Source: Adiantum capillus-veneris (Eukaryota; Streptophyta; Polypodiopsida; Polypodiales; Pteridaceae). Taken from it: 64,000 nt of DNA. How positions within the stretch are numbered: the first letter of the stretch is position 1; each line of letters starts with the position of its first letter. This document shows positions 1 through 9,735 of the stretch, piece by piece. The notes below the pieces were generated by a model. The model made no database searches and was not told the DNA's origin. It saw only the letters and a list, made by a program, of their open reading frames with translations. The position numbers and the translations under genes were made by a program. The stretch is from NCBI GenBank assembly GCA_014529385.2, contig CM043967.1, positions 129,639,182 through 129,703,181 of the forward strand, in the 5' to 3' direction.

Positions 1-119
1 CGTTGACTTTCACGAGCTCCGGAGTTGTTGTATGCCATTGATCTTTTAACTTTTTGTTGTTGTAAATGTCTGATGGCTTGTGCTGTTGCTGAATTTGCCA
101 AGACTTCTTTTGCCTGCAT

Positions 120-2796
120 TCAATGAATGATTCTACGATAGAACCATTCAAATAGTTCTCTCAAATTGTTAGCCTTGATTCGAGAGCCACCATGTCGTGT
201 GTGCCTGAAATAAGCATTTCTCGCCATGTAATGAGACTTTTCTATCCCTTGGGTATTCCATATTGCCGGGTTCCCATACTTCTGTATAAAATATGGCAAA
301 TGATTGAAGATGATGTGCTGGATATGAAAACAGATTAGTTAGAATGTTTTACAGTCACATATTTGCACATAAGAGAGAAAGAAATACATGATAATACCAT
401 GTAGTGAGTAATCTGGGTGTCTGTCCATGCTGTCTTGAATGATTTTTTCAGAAGGTTGAGATTTTCCTTGAGCTTGTTCATATCACCTTGTGACCAGTCA
501 TCTTTGTCGCACATAAAAAATAGGATGTCTATTGATCGCCAAACCTCAGCCTTCGCGTTATGAGTAGTTGGTTCGTGGTCTTTGACTGCAATATGTAGCT
601 TTTTCCAGCTCTGATACTCTACCTTGCTAACATAAGATGTGTTATATATTTTTCCATGTTTTGTTAGCTTTGGATCTCTTGTACCTTGGGGCTTAGATAA
701 AAACCTCCGTGCCTTCACCCCACCGATGGATGGTTTGCATGGGACATCCTTCTCAGCAGTTGATCTCTTTTCATCCCGCTGGATTTTCACATTGCCACCA
801 TGAAGCCCCATATCCGACAGTACCATTTCTAAGCACTGCAGGGCTACTTGTCGTTCTGTGGAGTTCTTAATCTTCCAAGCAAACCCGATGTATAAGTAGA
901 CCAATTTCTCCACAATTCTACAAAGGGCATGCATTGTACAAATGTGGACATTCACAAGTGGTATTTTCAAAACCGGTCGAAAAGCAGGATCCTCAATGTG
1001 ACGTGTTGGAGCTTTTCTCCACCACTTTGGGTCCATGACCTTTGCAGGCTCCATGCAGAACAAACACGGTGACTTTGCCATTGCACCCATTCCACAATTA
1101 TACATGCACTTTAATGTTTTGAGGTCACCTGCAAGATGCCACTGAACTTGAAAGTCTCCCCTTCCATCTAGACGTAGTACCTCTCCCTGGTTAGTCTGTC
1201 GATCAATCACCTCCGGAATATTAGTTCGATGGAACACCCAATATAGAATCTCATGATCTTCTTTCTTTACCTACAACACAAAATAAATGAGACTTAAGTA
1301 GATGTGAACATTTGAGCTTACCTGAGAATCTCGCTTACCTCAAACGCACCAAGCCACCATATGTTAGATTCTGATTGAACACTAAAATATAAAGGATCAT
1401 CACTGGGACACTTTGAGAGGGCTCTATTCATTAAAGTAATAGTAACACGCTCTAGATTTTTCTCTTTAACAAGCTCACACTCATCCAGTTTTAACACAAA
1501 ATGTAATACCCCACGTGACTCTTCAAATGTGATGTTGTAAAACTCCACCATTCTCTTCTGTAATATCCGCAGGTCCATAAAAATATTGTTGAACTCATCA
1601 TATGCCATGTTTGCTCCATGGCCACTGTAAGTTTCTTTAATATGAAAGGGTTGTCCAAGATAGTCTCCCTGTGCCTCGTTAAGCTGAAGCCTCTCTTTCC
1701 AAACACTTGAGGCTGATGGTAGAAGTTTGGATTTTATACCCTTCCTAACAAAGATGAATGAGACAGACTTTTGGATAGCCGAATATCCTCTTTTGCTTAC
1801 ACCAAGTGAATCAAGTGTGCCTTGTATCTCTTTTGCAGGCACTGAATTCTCTGAAATAAAGCGGTCCACTACATTTCGTTGTAGGACCTTAAACTTCTTG
1901 TCATGTACTATATCTGCTGCCAGGATTTTACTTATAAGTGGCTTCAATCTCTTTCCTATATTGGCTTTGGGGTCAATGTTTTCCTTGTCAGGATAGATTG
2001 AATCTCTACATGAAGACAATGCATAAGTAAATAACAGAAAATTTGCTTCACTAACACTATTTAGGCACATGAAAACAATGCATAACAAGAAAAAACAAAA
2101 AGATTACTTAACTAAGACAATGTAGCCAACCAAGAAGCATCACCTTAATGCTCGGATTCTTTTCTTGAGACCTCCTGATGCAACCTGCAATGTTTCAAGA
2201 TTGCGCAATTTCTTCTTTCGGATACGACCACCCAAGATGGTGTCCTTCATTTGACAACTTCGCACCTTTCCTTTCAGTTCTTGTACCTCTGTTTTATGTT
2301 GCAAAATGGTAACCTGATCTGTAGAATGTAAATGTGAAAGGCGAACAATCTCACATTGTTGAGCTTGGAGAATGCTCTTGTAAGTTTCAGCTTCTCTTGT
2401 AAGTGATTTACAATAACCCAGAAGGCCCTTTTCTCCATCACCAGCAAAGGTCAATAAGCTTGTAGGATTGACAAACGGTGGAGACGCATTAGTCATTGGA
2501 TTCTTAGGGTAGAGAGAGCCTCTCGTCCAAATATCTATGTGTTTAGCTCCTTGAGCTCTGAGCGTGTCTATGGAAGCGGGAGGTATATGTGTGTTTGTTT
2601 TACTGCGCTTAATCAATGGTTGGTACTCATTGTCCAAATCAATGTGAAGCTGATATTTGGCTCGTTCCTGGGTAACATTTGTGCCATTTGAGGAGTGCTC
2701 CATTAGCCAAATGTGCAGGTTTAATGGAAAGTGAATAGCGGCTGCGGATTCGTCCCTCCATGTTAGCCTCATTCCCTCCATATTGACGAGGTTCAT
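120..2796 (-). CDS. DDE-transposase-like protein, intact four-exon gene (copy A)
   Basis: My splice model is exon 1 at 2796-2144, exon 2 at 2005-1339, exon 3 at 1270-398 and exon 4 at 317-120. All junctions are GT-AG, the frame is kept throughout, and the product is about 796 aa. Exon 1 is rich in charged residues and probably coiled coil (about residues 125-210). Later exons contain candidate acidic residues: LKLDE (D about 392), AGDLK (D about 489) followed by a C-x2-C (about 509-512), and QGIEKSHY (E about 757), then a conserved H-x-R-H-G-G segment near the C-terminus. A D-D-E trio with a Cys pair after the second Asp is typical of RNase H-fold transposases with a long insertion before the Glu. 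That assignment is inference; I do not recognise the exact superfamily. The decayed paralogue at 13433-27101 has the same exon order. Copy A shows no stop, so it may be expressed or domesticated. Confidence 0.6.
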
Positions 2797-3004
2797 TCAA
2801 TGCAACTAAAAAGAGGATTATCTCTCAATCACTACGAACGAATGTTCAGAAGAGTAAGGAATCTACTTAAAGTACACTTTTTGAACTTTTACTATGAAAG
2901 ACCCAGCTCTTTTATTTGCCATTTTTTCTAGAGAGAGAGTGCAAAAAATACATTTTCTTAGAAGGCCCTCCAAATGACCTCCGAAATTTCCTAATGGTAC
3001 TTCC
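2797..3004. other. Short unassigned gap between copy A and the Copia remnant
   Basis: This is about 200 bp with no recognisable coding signal. The Copia reading frame runs into it after the reverse transcriptase homology stops near 3005, which marks the 3' truncation of that element. Confidence 0.4.
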
Positions 3005-5265
3005 TCAGACACAGGACAATCTTGTTTGCAAAGTTTCACATATGGTGGCAATGGAACACTCAATGCCTTTCCCTTCTCCATATTAAAACGTTGCAAAACC
3101 TTGTCAATATACTCTGTTTGAGATAACCAAATCAACTTCTTTGATCTGTCTCTCTCAATGCGCATACCAAGTATATGACTTGCCTCACCCATGTCTTTCA
3201 TGTCAAACGATTTTGCCATCTTTGACTTCAAAGTTGAAATTTCTGCCAAGTGCTTGCCAGCAATCAACATGTCATCCACATACAAAATAAGGATCAGCCA
3301 ACTGCCATCCTTAGCCTTCTTTGTATATAGACAGTGATCGAACTCACTACGTTTGTAGCCTTGAGAAAGCATAAACTTGTGGAATTTATGGTACCATGCC
3401 CTCGGTGATTGTTTTAAGCCAAAAAGACTCTTTAACAACTGGCATACCCAATCTTCCTTGCCTTTCTCAACAAACCCTTCTGGCTGCTGCATGTAAATTT
3501 CCACATCTAAATCACCATGCAAGAACGCTGTCTTGACATCCATTTGGTGCAACATCAAATCTAATATGGCAACCAATGCAAGAAAGCATCTCAATGTAGT
3601 CATCTTGACCACCGAAGAGAAGACTTCATCAAAGTCAATGCCTTGTTCTTGCTTAAAGCCCTTGGCAACAAGCCTTGCTTTTTACTTTGGTTGACTATCA
3701 TGAGCGGTGATCTTATACCTGTAAACCCATTTACAAGGTAGAGCCTTTTTGCCCTGTGGTAATTTAACTAGCTTCCATGTCTTGTTTTTATGCAGAGCTG
3801 TCATCTCTGACTGCATGGCCAATTGCCAATTCCCGGAGTCCTTCATTTGCACTACTTCCTTGTAACATGAAGGCTCATTGCAATCAGTCAACATGACATA
3901 GTTTATAGGTGGAACAAACCTATCAGGAGGTCGCGTGACACGTCCATATCTACGCACAATAGGTGGCTCAAGCTCAGCCACAACCTGTGGTTCCACTCTA
4001 TCCTGTCCTTGCTCCTCTTGAGCCCTGACAATTTGTCTTGCACGTGCAGGTCCATCTTCTTGGAAGACAACTCTTCTAATCTCCTCAACCCTCTCTGGTT
4101 TAGAATGATATTTGGATTCATTAAAGTGAACATCATTGCTGCGGACAACCTTTCTGGATTCGGGATCCCAAAGTCTGTACCCCATCTCACCAGAATTACC
4201 ATAGCCTAGAAAGACGCACTTTCTACTCTTTGGCTCAAGTTTGTTCTTAAATTCCTTTGGAACGTGAGTATATGCCTCACAGCCAAAGACTCTGAGATGC
4301 TTGTATGAGGGAATTTTGCCTGACCATACCATCTCTGGCACTGAATCCTTCTGCAAAACCTTGCTAGGAGATCTATTTACAAGATGAACAGCTGTTGATA
4401 CAACTTCAGCCCAAAACCCATTTGGCAGTTGTGCATTAGACAACATACTTCCGACCTTCTCTTGTATGGTCCTATTCATCCTCTCAGCAACACCATTTTG
4501 AGGAGGATTGTAAGGAGCAGTAAGTTCACGTTTTATACCTTTTGACTCACAAAAGTCCTGAAAGGCCTTTGAAACATACTCTCCACCATTGTCAATGCGT
4601 AAGCATTTAAGCTTCTTGCCACTCTGATTCTCCACAAGTGTCACAAACGTTTTGAAAACACTAAACGCTTCATCCTTGTGCTTGAGAAAGTAAACCCATA
4701 CTTTCCTCGAGTAATCATCTATAAATGTCATAAAGTAAGAAGCTCCCCCTAGAGATAGGTTAGGCATAGTTCCACACAAATCACTATGAACAAGTGCCAA
4801 CTGTGTATCTCTTCTACTGCTTCTATGCTTATGTGGCTGCTGTGTTTGCTTACCATACAGACAATGTTCACAGAATTCAAAATCATTAAATGAAAAGCCA
4901 GGTAAATAACCAGAACGAGACAAGATTTCCATTCCCTTCTTGGACATATGTCCTAACCGGCTATGCCACAAAGAAACGTTCGGCTGCTCGGTTACATTGA
5001 TTACATTTTTAGAGACATTTGATACATAAATCATGTAAAGTCCTCCAGGCTTTACTCCATGTGCTACTGTCATAGAACCCTTGGATATTTTCCACATGTT
5101 CTGTCCAAAAGCGGTGACGTAGCCAACATCATCAAGTAAACATGTGCTGATCAAGCTCCTTGTAATTGCGGGAACATGTCTCACATTCTTCAGCGTGAAA
5201 GAAGAGCCATTCTGAAACTTCAATTGAACATCTCCAACACCTAAGATCTCACATGTCTGCCCATT
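3005..5265 (-). pseudogene. Copia-1 pol remnant: integrase and reverse transcriptase
   Basis: Reading leftward, the pre-integrase zinc-binding region has its H-x-R-L-G-H motif near 4965. The integrase core follows with HSDLCG (first Asp), RIDNGGEY (second Asp) and [13 protein letters not shown] (Glu). The reverse transcriptase contains QMDVKTAFLHGDL and the catalytic YVDDM. One in-frame TAA at 3682-3684 interrupts the start of the reverse transcriptase domain at a Tyr codon that is intact in the copy at 60.5 kb. The frame is the same on both sides, so this is a simple nonsense mutation. Homology stops after the linker that precedes RNase H, and the last 40 or so codons down to 2863 are not Copia. 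Confidence 0.88.
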
Positions 5266-5269
5266 GCTT

Positions 5270-5587
5270 TTGATGTGTGGGGTCCTACAGAAATTGTGTC
5301 TATGGATGGAATTAGTTTTTATGTTACCTTCATTGATGAACTTACAAAGTATGATATTACTTCATGAAGGAGAAAGCAAGGTGTTTTCTCATTGTAAAAA
5401 TTCAAATTTACAAAGAGGGGGAGTACTACTCCATTGAGTTTAGAGGTTTTTTGAGAAAGCTGCATGGAATTCAGAGGCAATTTTCATGAAGGTATACACT
5501 GCATCAAATTTTCGTTTTTGAGTGGAAGAGCTAGCGTATTGCAAAATTTGCAAGAGAAATGATGAATGAGAAGAATATGTCTCATTT
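5270..5587 (+). pseudogene. Inverted fragment of a different Copia integrase inside Copia-1
   Basis: On the plus strand, 5270-5350 encodes the start of a Copia integrase core (DVWGPT followed by a YVTFID-like segment). The stretch 5465-5583 encodes a later integrase piece (GIQRQFS, then EWKS and a FAREMMNEKNM segment) with two stop codons. The middle of the core is missing. The fragment lies antisense to Copia-1 and sits where its protease active site should be, between the end of Gag-Pol residue DWII (5590) and the sequence near 5265. It derives from another Copia lineage, so a nested insertion or template switch followed by deletion is likely. Confidence 0.75.
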
Positions 5588-6540
5588 ATAATCCAGTCAC
5601 TCATTGCATTTCCATCAGATGCTGTAAGAAGAGCTAAGTCCATTGTATTCTTCAAGAAGTAGATGTCTCCTGACACTAGACTGTCATCCTCTGCAACAGT
5701 GTTTGTCACATTTATTTCTTGAATCTTCACTGAGGACTTGTTCTTCTCACCAGGGTCTTCAGCTTTCTATTTGCCTTTTTCTGCTTTCCATTCTCTGCAG
5801 TCTCTTTTCATGTGACCCTTCTTGCCACAATGGTAGCATTCTATGTCACTCTTGCCTTTAGCATTGCGGGACTTGCTACGAGACTGATTCCTCTTTCCAC
5901 CTTTGTACTTTTCTTTGGTCCTTCCCCTGACAACTAAGGCTGTTCCTTTGCCTTTGTCCATTGTCTTTCTATTGGTTTCTTCAGTAAGCAGACTTCCTTC
6001 TACACCTGCTATGTTCAAACCATCTGGAGGTGCAGAATTACTGAAAGCTGTGCGAAAAGTGTCCCAACTTTCCGGCAATGTGATCAACAGGAACATAGCT
6101 CTAACAGGTTCATCAAACTTGACACCTTGAGCTAACAACTGACTATAGATTGTGTTGAATTCATTCAGATGATTGGACATAGGTGTCCCTTCTTTCATCT
6201 TCAAGTCAAAGGGCTTCTTAAGCCAGTATACCTGTGAAGCTGCACTCTGCTTCTCATAAAGATCACTCAGCTTTAACCATGCTTGATAAGCCGACATCTC
6301 GTCTGCTACATTGAAGTAAACGCTTTCTGCCAAAGTCAGGATAATGGTAGAAAGTGCCAATTCATCCATTTCGCTCCATTCATCTTCGTCCATATCTTCT
6401 GGTTTTATCCCCTTGAGCTTTATAGGTTTTATCTGCTTCTTTTGTACCAACACGTGCCAAATCTGCTTCTTCCACAATGGGAAATTGGTTCCATCCAGAT
6501 TCTTGATATTGTAAAGAGCAGTGTCCTGTGATCCAGCCAT
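5588..6540 (-). pseudogene. Copia-1 gag (nucleocapsid CCHC), interrupted by a stop
   Basis: The frame starts at the ATG at 6540 with the typical Copia Gag N-terminus (NLDGTNFPLWK), then the UBN2-like capsid region and a basic linker. The zinc knuckle CYHCGKKGHMKRDC spans about 5805-5850. Gag packages the RNA and forms the virus-like particle. An in-frame TAG at 5767-5769 replaces a Lys codon that is intact in the 62-kb copy. The same frame then continues about 60 codons to the DWII that should lead into the protease Asp-Ser-Gly motif, where an inverted foreign fragment replaces it. Confidence 0.85.
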
Positions 6541-6970
6541 AGCTACGCTTCACAATGGTTTACTTTCCTGGGAAAAATTTGGCAGAGTTTCCCCTGTAAA
6601 CTGACCTCTGAACCAATATCAACCTGATGAACTAGTGGATGTCGCCTACAGTCTGTGTGTAGATGCGCCCGTGTCGTATGTGACACGCCTCCAAGAACTG
6701 TGAGGCGTCCTTCGATGTGTAGACAGCCACAAATCAACACTCTGGGAGTGTCGATATCCTCATCACCTGCAATTGTAGGCCGAAAACCCCAAATTTGCAG
6801 AGTCGGATCTGCACCCGCTGAGACCACGTAGTCGAAAATGGCCTGCGCAGACCTTTGTCGAAGCCGAACGGTGGCCGAGAATTGGGGCCGTGTCTTCGCC
6901 TGTCGAATTTCACTCCAATCTGAGTTGGTGAATCTAGCCTCCTGCAGTGCTGCCCCGAGCCTCGATCTGA

Positions 6971-6982
6971 GCTCTGATACCA
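6971..6982 (-). other. Primer binding site of Copia-1
   Basis: On the minus strand the sequence is TGGTATCAGAGC, the standard plant Copia site complementary to the 3' end of initiator tRNA-Met. It lies two bases inside the 5' LTR, which confirms the minus orientation of the element. Confidence 0.9.
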
Positions 6983-6984
6983 GT

Positions 6985-7178
6985 TGAAGGAGTACGAGCG
7001 GAAGTGCGACGCGAGAGAGAGAGTGCGAGAAGAAGAGCACGACGATATGGTGAACTCGCTCTACTGTAATGTGTAGAGCATAGTGAGTTCTTATTAGGTT
7101 TTAACAAAAGAATACGTGTACATACACGGCGGCCCGCCCACTTACCTGGGCCACCACATTGGGCTTTATACCCCAACA
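6985..7178 (-). repeat. 5' LTR of Copia-1 (194 bp)
   Basis: On the plus strand the LTR runs from TGAAGG to CCCCAACA. It therefore starts TGTTGGGG and ends CTTCA on the coding strand, giving TG...CA ends. It matches the 192-bp LTR at 58855-59046 over its full length with few differences. No partner LTR exists at the left end of this element. Confidence 0.88.
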
Positions 7179-7192
7179 CATAAGCCATTGTC

Positions 7193-7208
7193 TCGCTTGG
7201 TATTGACC
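7193..7208. repeat. Lone half-site of the dyad repeat family
   Basis: The 16-mer TCGCTTGGTATTGACC is identical to the right arm of the first unit in the 106-bp array at 9124-9735. It lies just outside the Copia-1 LTR, on the unit-cluster side. Confidence 0.5.
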
Positions 7209-7263
7209 CATGTCTCGGTAGACCATTTAATGAACCAACCGTGACTTTTAAAGAGCATGATAA

Positions 7264-7953
7264 TTACCACAAAGCAATGTTGACCACCTCATTCCTTGCG
7301 TTGGAGTTGGTGAAACTGCGCATGCATAGGAAGTCTTGTTGATTGAGGTTGAAAACGCAGGCCTCCTCTGACCTTCCAGGCAACAGTGTTTGTGCATGCA
7401 GAGGCGCTACACTGAACAGAACTTGCAACTCCTCTTCATTCTCTTCGTTGATTTTCTCTAAAATAATTGACTCATCTAATATGTTGGATGGCCCTTGTGA
7501 GGCAGAGCCTTGCCCTTGCCTTTCTTGAGCTGGCTCCCTAGCTACCTCAGGCTCCTCCCTAACAGCCGTAGGGTCCTCCCTAACAGGCACAGGCTCCGGA
7601 TCATTTTCCTTCAATATTGGTTCCTCCATAAATGCCTTAGGGTCCACCCTGGCCTGCTCTTGCTCCTCATCTGCCCTTACTGACTGCGGATCCTCCATGA
7701 CTTGCTCATTTTGGTGTCTAGCTGGCTCCTCCATAACTGTCTTTGTTTCTTCCATGACTACCTCGGGGTCCACTCTGTTAAGTATGGAGCCTGATTTACC
7801 CCTTGTAATTTCTGTGGTAAAAACGCACATTTGTAAGGCCCCCATTATGAGGAGAAGCCATCGTGCGTGAAGGAAAATCACTCGCCAGAAACCAAAATTT
7901 TCACGCCAAAATTCAGGGGCAACTTTAGGGGCCTCGGGGGCGGAAGCCCTCAA
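7264..7953 (-). CDS. Uncharacterised acidic repeat protein
   Basis: This is an open frame of up to 229 aa, and I do not recognise the family. Its middle (about residues 65-150) contains degenerate repeats of the form E-D/E-P-x-x-V-x-E-E-P, rich in Glu, Pro, Val and Asp and probably disordered. The N-terminus overlaps a GC-rich region of uncertain coding status, so the true start may be an internal Met or an upstream exon. The frame lies between Copia-1 and the H3-like gene on the same strand as that gene. It could be another gene of the same cluster or a chance frame in purine-rich repeats; the clean repeat pattern argues mildly for coding. Confidence 0.4.
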   Translation of the reverse strand: MRASAPEAPKVAPEFWRENFGFWRVIFLHARWLLLIMGALQMCVFTTEITRGKSGSILNRVDPEVVMEETKTVMEEPARHQNEQVMEDPQSVRADEEQEQARVDPKAFMEEPILKENDPEPVPVREDPTAVREEPEVAREPAQERQGQGSASQGPSNILDESIILEKINEENEEELQVLFSVAPLHAQTLLPGRSEEACVFNLNQQDFLCMRSFTNSNARNEVVNIALW

Positions 7954-8089
7954 GACTTTTTTTTCCCTTGCCGGAATATTCTTTTTCGCCGAAATATTAT
8001 GGCCGGACGGCGGCTGGAAAGTGGTTGGAAATCGACTAGTCGGTTGGCCGGTGGCCGGTAGTCAATGGCCGGTGGCCGAATTCAAAAGC

Positions 8090-8509
8090 AGATTTGTCTA
8101 CACATGGGTGGATTGGAGGGTCCGATTTGGACTTATTCACACAAGGACGGCTACATGTCTGCCTCTCATGAGAGAGGGCAGCCCTTTTGGCCTATAAAAG
8201 TTGGCCATTTCTACACACATTTCATAGTGTGAAGTTGATGCAACAAGGTGGGTGTGAGGTGGTGAGAGTGAAGCAAGGCGGGAGCTCTATTAAGGGTATA
8301 ATCCCTTTGTAATTACTTCTTGTTTTGAAGTACTAAAGCCATTGAGTGGCTGCTTTCCCGTGGACGTAGCCCACATTGGGTGAACCACGTATATCGTGTG
8401 TACTCTCTCTCTCTCTCTCTCTACTCTATAATCTCGTGTATGTAAACCCGTCTCTCTCCATTAAGTAATCTACTCAATTATCTATGTAGCTACGTCTTAT
8501 TTCCTAACA
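8090..8509 (+). repeat. Solo-LTR-like segment of a Copia element
   Basis: The segment has a TATA box (TATAAAAG at 8193-8200), a pyrimidine-rich transcript region, and the motif CCCGTGGACGTAGCCC followed by GAACCACGT (about 8357-8391), which is typical of the R/U5 part of plant Copia LTRs. It ends ...CTAACA at 8509. The start is uncertain; a TGTCTACACA at 8095 is a candidate. No pol sequence is attached and I could not find a matching target duplication. Its right edge overlaps the stop codon of the H3-like frame, so it probably truncated that gene's 3' end. Confidence 0.55.
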
Positions 8510-9064
8510 CACTCTGGCTTGCTCATGCCCCTCTGCGGCTATCTCACTCTGCCCATTTGTGTCGTTTCTCTCGACCCGCAATCGTGTCCTGCTGCTGTTT
8601 GTTTCAGCCCTAGACGGCTCTGTCTGTTGTGCACAAGGATGGAGAGGGGGGATGTTAAAAATATCCATGGTTCTACTATCTCGGATAGGCACTGGCTGAA
8701 GCAGCCCATTGTAGTGGAAACGCACCCTCCAAAGAGTATCAAAATCCCGCGGCATGATAGTAACGCGGTGTGCATGGGCAACCAGGATATATCCATCACT
8801 GAAGGATTCAAGGAGGTAGTCTACTGCAATTTCTTGAAGGCAGAGTAGTGCACTGCTGGCCCATCGCATGCCGACTCTCCACTGCTCGCAAATCTCTCGC
8901 ACTACTCGCTGGAAAGGGAGACATGGAATAGCAGGTTGAACGTGTCGTTCTATCCTACACAGCTCTTGTAGTACACCTCTGTGTGCCTCATATCGGCGTC
9001 TTCTTGCTTGAACATTCAAAGATTCACATGTTGCCCTCCTAGGCATGGCCTTTGCACGAGGCAT
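8504..9064 (-). CDS. Divergent histone H3-fold protein
   Basis: The 186-aa frame has a clear H3 histone fold at about residues 25-120. It contains LPFQRVVREI (alpha 1), WASSALLCLQEIAVDYLL (alpha 2) and HAHRVTIMPRDF (loop 2 and alpha 3), all aligning residue by residue with H3. The N-terminal tail is only about 30 aa, Arg-rich, and lacks the canonical ARTKQTARKS tail. Loop 1 has canonical H3 length rather than the longer CENP-A form. A 65-aa tail follows the fold, which normal H3 lacks. I chose the ATG at 9064 because it begins MPRAKA and lies directly after a splice-acceptor-like TAG, although the frame is open further up. The stop lies within a solo-LTR end, so the original C-terminus may be lost. 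The gene reads away from the 106-bp dyad array, which starts 60 bp upstream. Confidence 0.8.
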   Translation of the reverse strand: MPRAKAMPRRATCESLNVQARRRRYEAHRGVLQELCRIERHVQPAIPCLPFQRVVREICEQWRVGMRWASSALLCLQEIAVDYLLESFSDGYILVAHAHRVTIMPRDFDTLWRVRFHYNGLLQPVPIRDSRTMDIFNIPPLHPCAQQTEPSRAETNSSRTRLRVERNDTNGQSEIAAEGHEQARVC

Positions 9065-9123
9065 CTCTACAAATAGCATAACACAAAACGACATTTCATT
9101 TGTCAGGACAAGGGACTTAATAT

Positions 9124-9735
9124 TTCAGAAAAGGTCAGTACCAAGCGAACAGGTGCATCGGATAGAGTTTGCCTTCTCTTATTCGCTTGGTATTGACCTC
9201 AGAAAAGTGTAATAGCAGACATCGCTTATATTTTCTGAGGTCAGTACCAAGCGAACATGTGCATCGAAAAGAGTTTGCCTTTCCTTACTCGCTTGGTACT
9301 GACCTCAGAAAATAGTAATAGCAGACATCACTTATATTTTCTCAGGTCAGTACTAAGCAAACAAGTGCATAGGAAAGAGTTTGCCTTCCTTTATTCGCTT
9401 TGTACTGACCTTAGAAAAGTGTAATAGCAGACATCACTTATATTTTCTGAGGTCAGTACCAAGCAAACAGGTGCATCGGAAAGAGTTTGACTTCCCTTAT
9501 TCGCTTGGTAGTGACCTCAGAAAATAGTAATAGTAGACATCACTTATATTTTCTGAGGTCAGTACCAAGACAACAGGTGCATCGGAAAGAGTTTGCCTTC
9601 CCTTATTCGCTTGGTACTGACCTCGGAAAATAGTAATAGCAGACATCACATATATTTGTTGAGGTCAGTACCAAGCGAACAGGTGCATCGAAAAGAGTTT
9701 GCCTTCCCTTATTTGCTTGGTAGTGAACTCAGAAA
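9124..9735. repeat. Tandem array of six 106-bp dyad repeats
   Basis: The string GGTCAGTAC (or a close variant) begins at 9133, 9239, 9345, 9451, 9557 and 9663, an exact 106-bp period. Each unit has a left arm TCAGTACCAAGCGAA and a right arm TTCGCTTGGTACTGA, an inverted repeat of about 25 bp per arm around a loop of about 32 bp. A spacer containing AATAGCAGACATCACTTATA follows. The arms and the spacer are both conserved between units. The array lies directly upstream of the H3-like gene. Confidence 0.95.

Larger units (their letters stand above)
3005..7178 (-). mobile_element. Ty1/copia retrotransposon, 3'-truncated (Copia-1)
   Basis: The element reads on the minus strand. It has a 5' LTR (6985-7178), a primer site (6971-6982), a leader of about 430 bp, Gag from 6540, a disrupted protease region, then integrase and reverse transcriptase. 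RNase H, the polypurine tract and the 3' LTR are absent, because homology to the related element at 58855-62818 ends near 3005. The two copies are nearly identical across integrase and reverse transcriptase, so they belong to one recently active family. Copia-1 cannot be autonomous: it lacks RNase H and a 3' LTR, has nonsense codons in Gag and Pol, and has foreign sequence in place of the protease. Confidence 0.9.

Noticed and set aside
8519-8848. Plus-strand frame of 109 aa
   Set aside because: It is an antisense shadow of the H3-like gene.
8504-9064. Calling the H3-like protein a CenH3/CENP-A
   Set aside because: Loop 1 has the canonical H3 length and alpha 2 keeps LQE with no CenH3 insertion. 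Divergence alone is not enough.
9124-9735. Resemblance to a CRISPR array
   Set aside because: Whole 106-bp units, including spacers, are conserved, and the context is eukaryotic with introns and retrotransposons.
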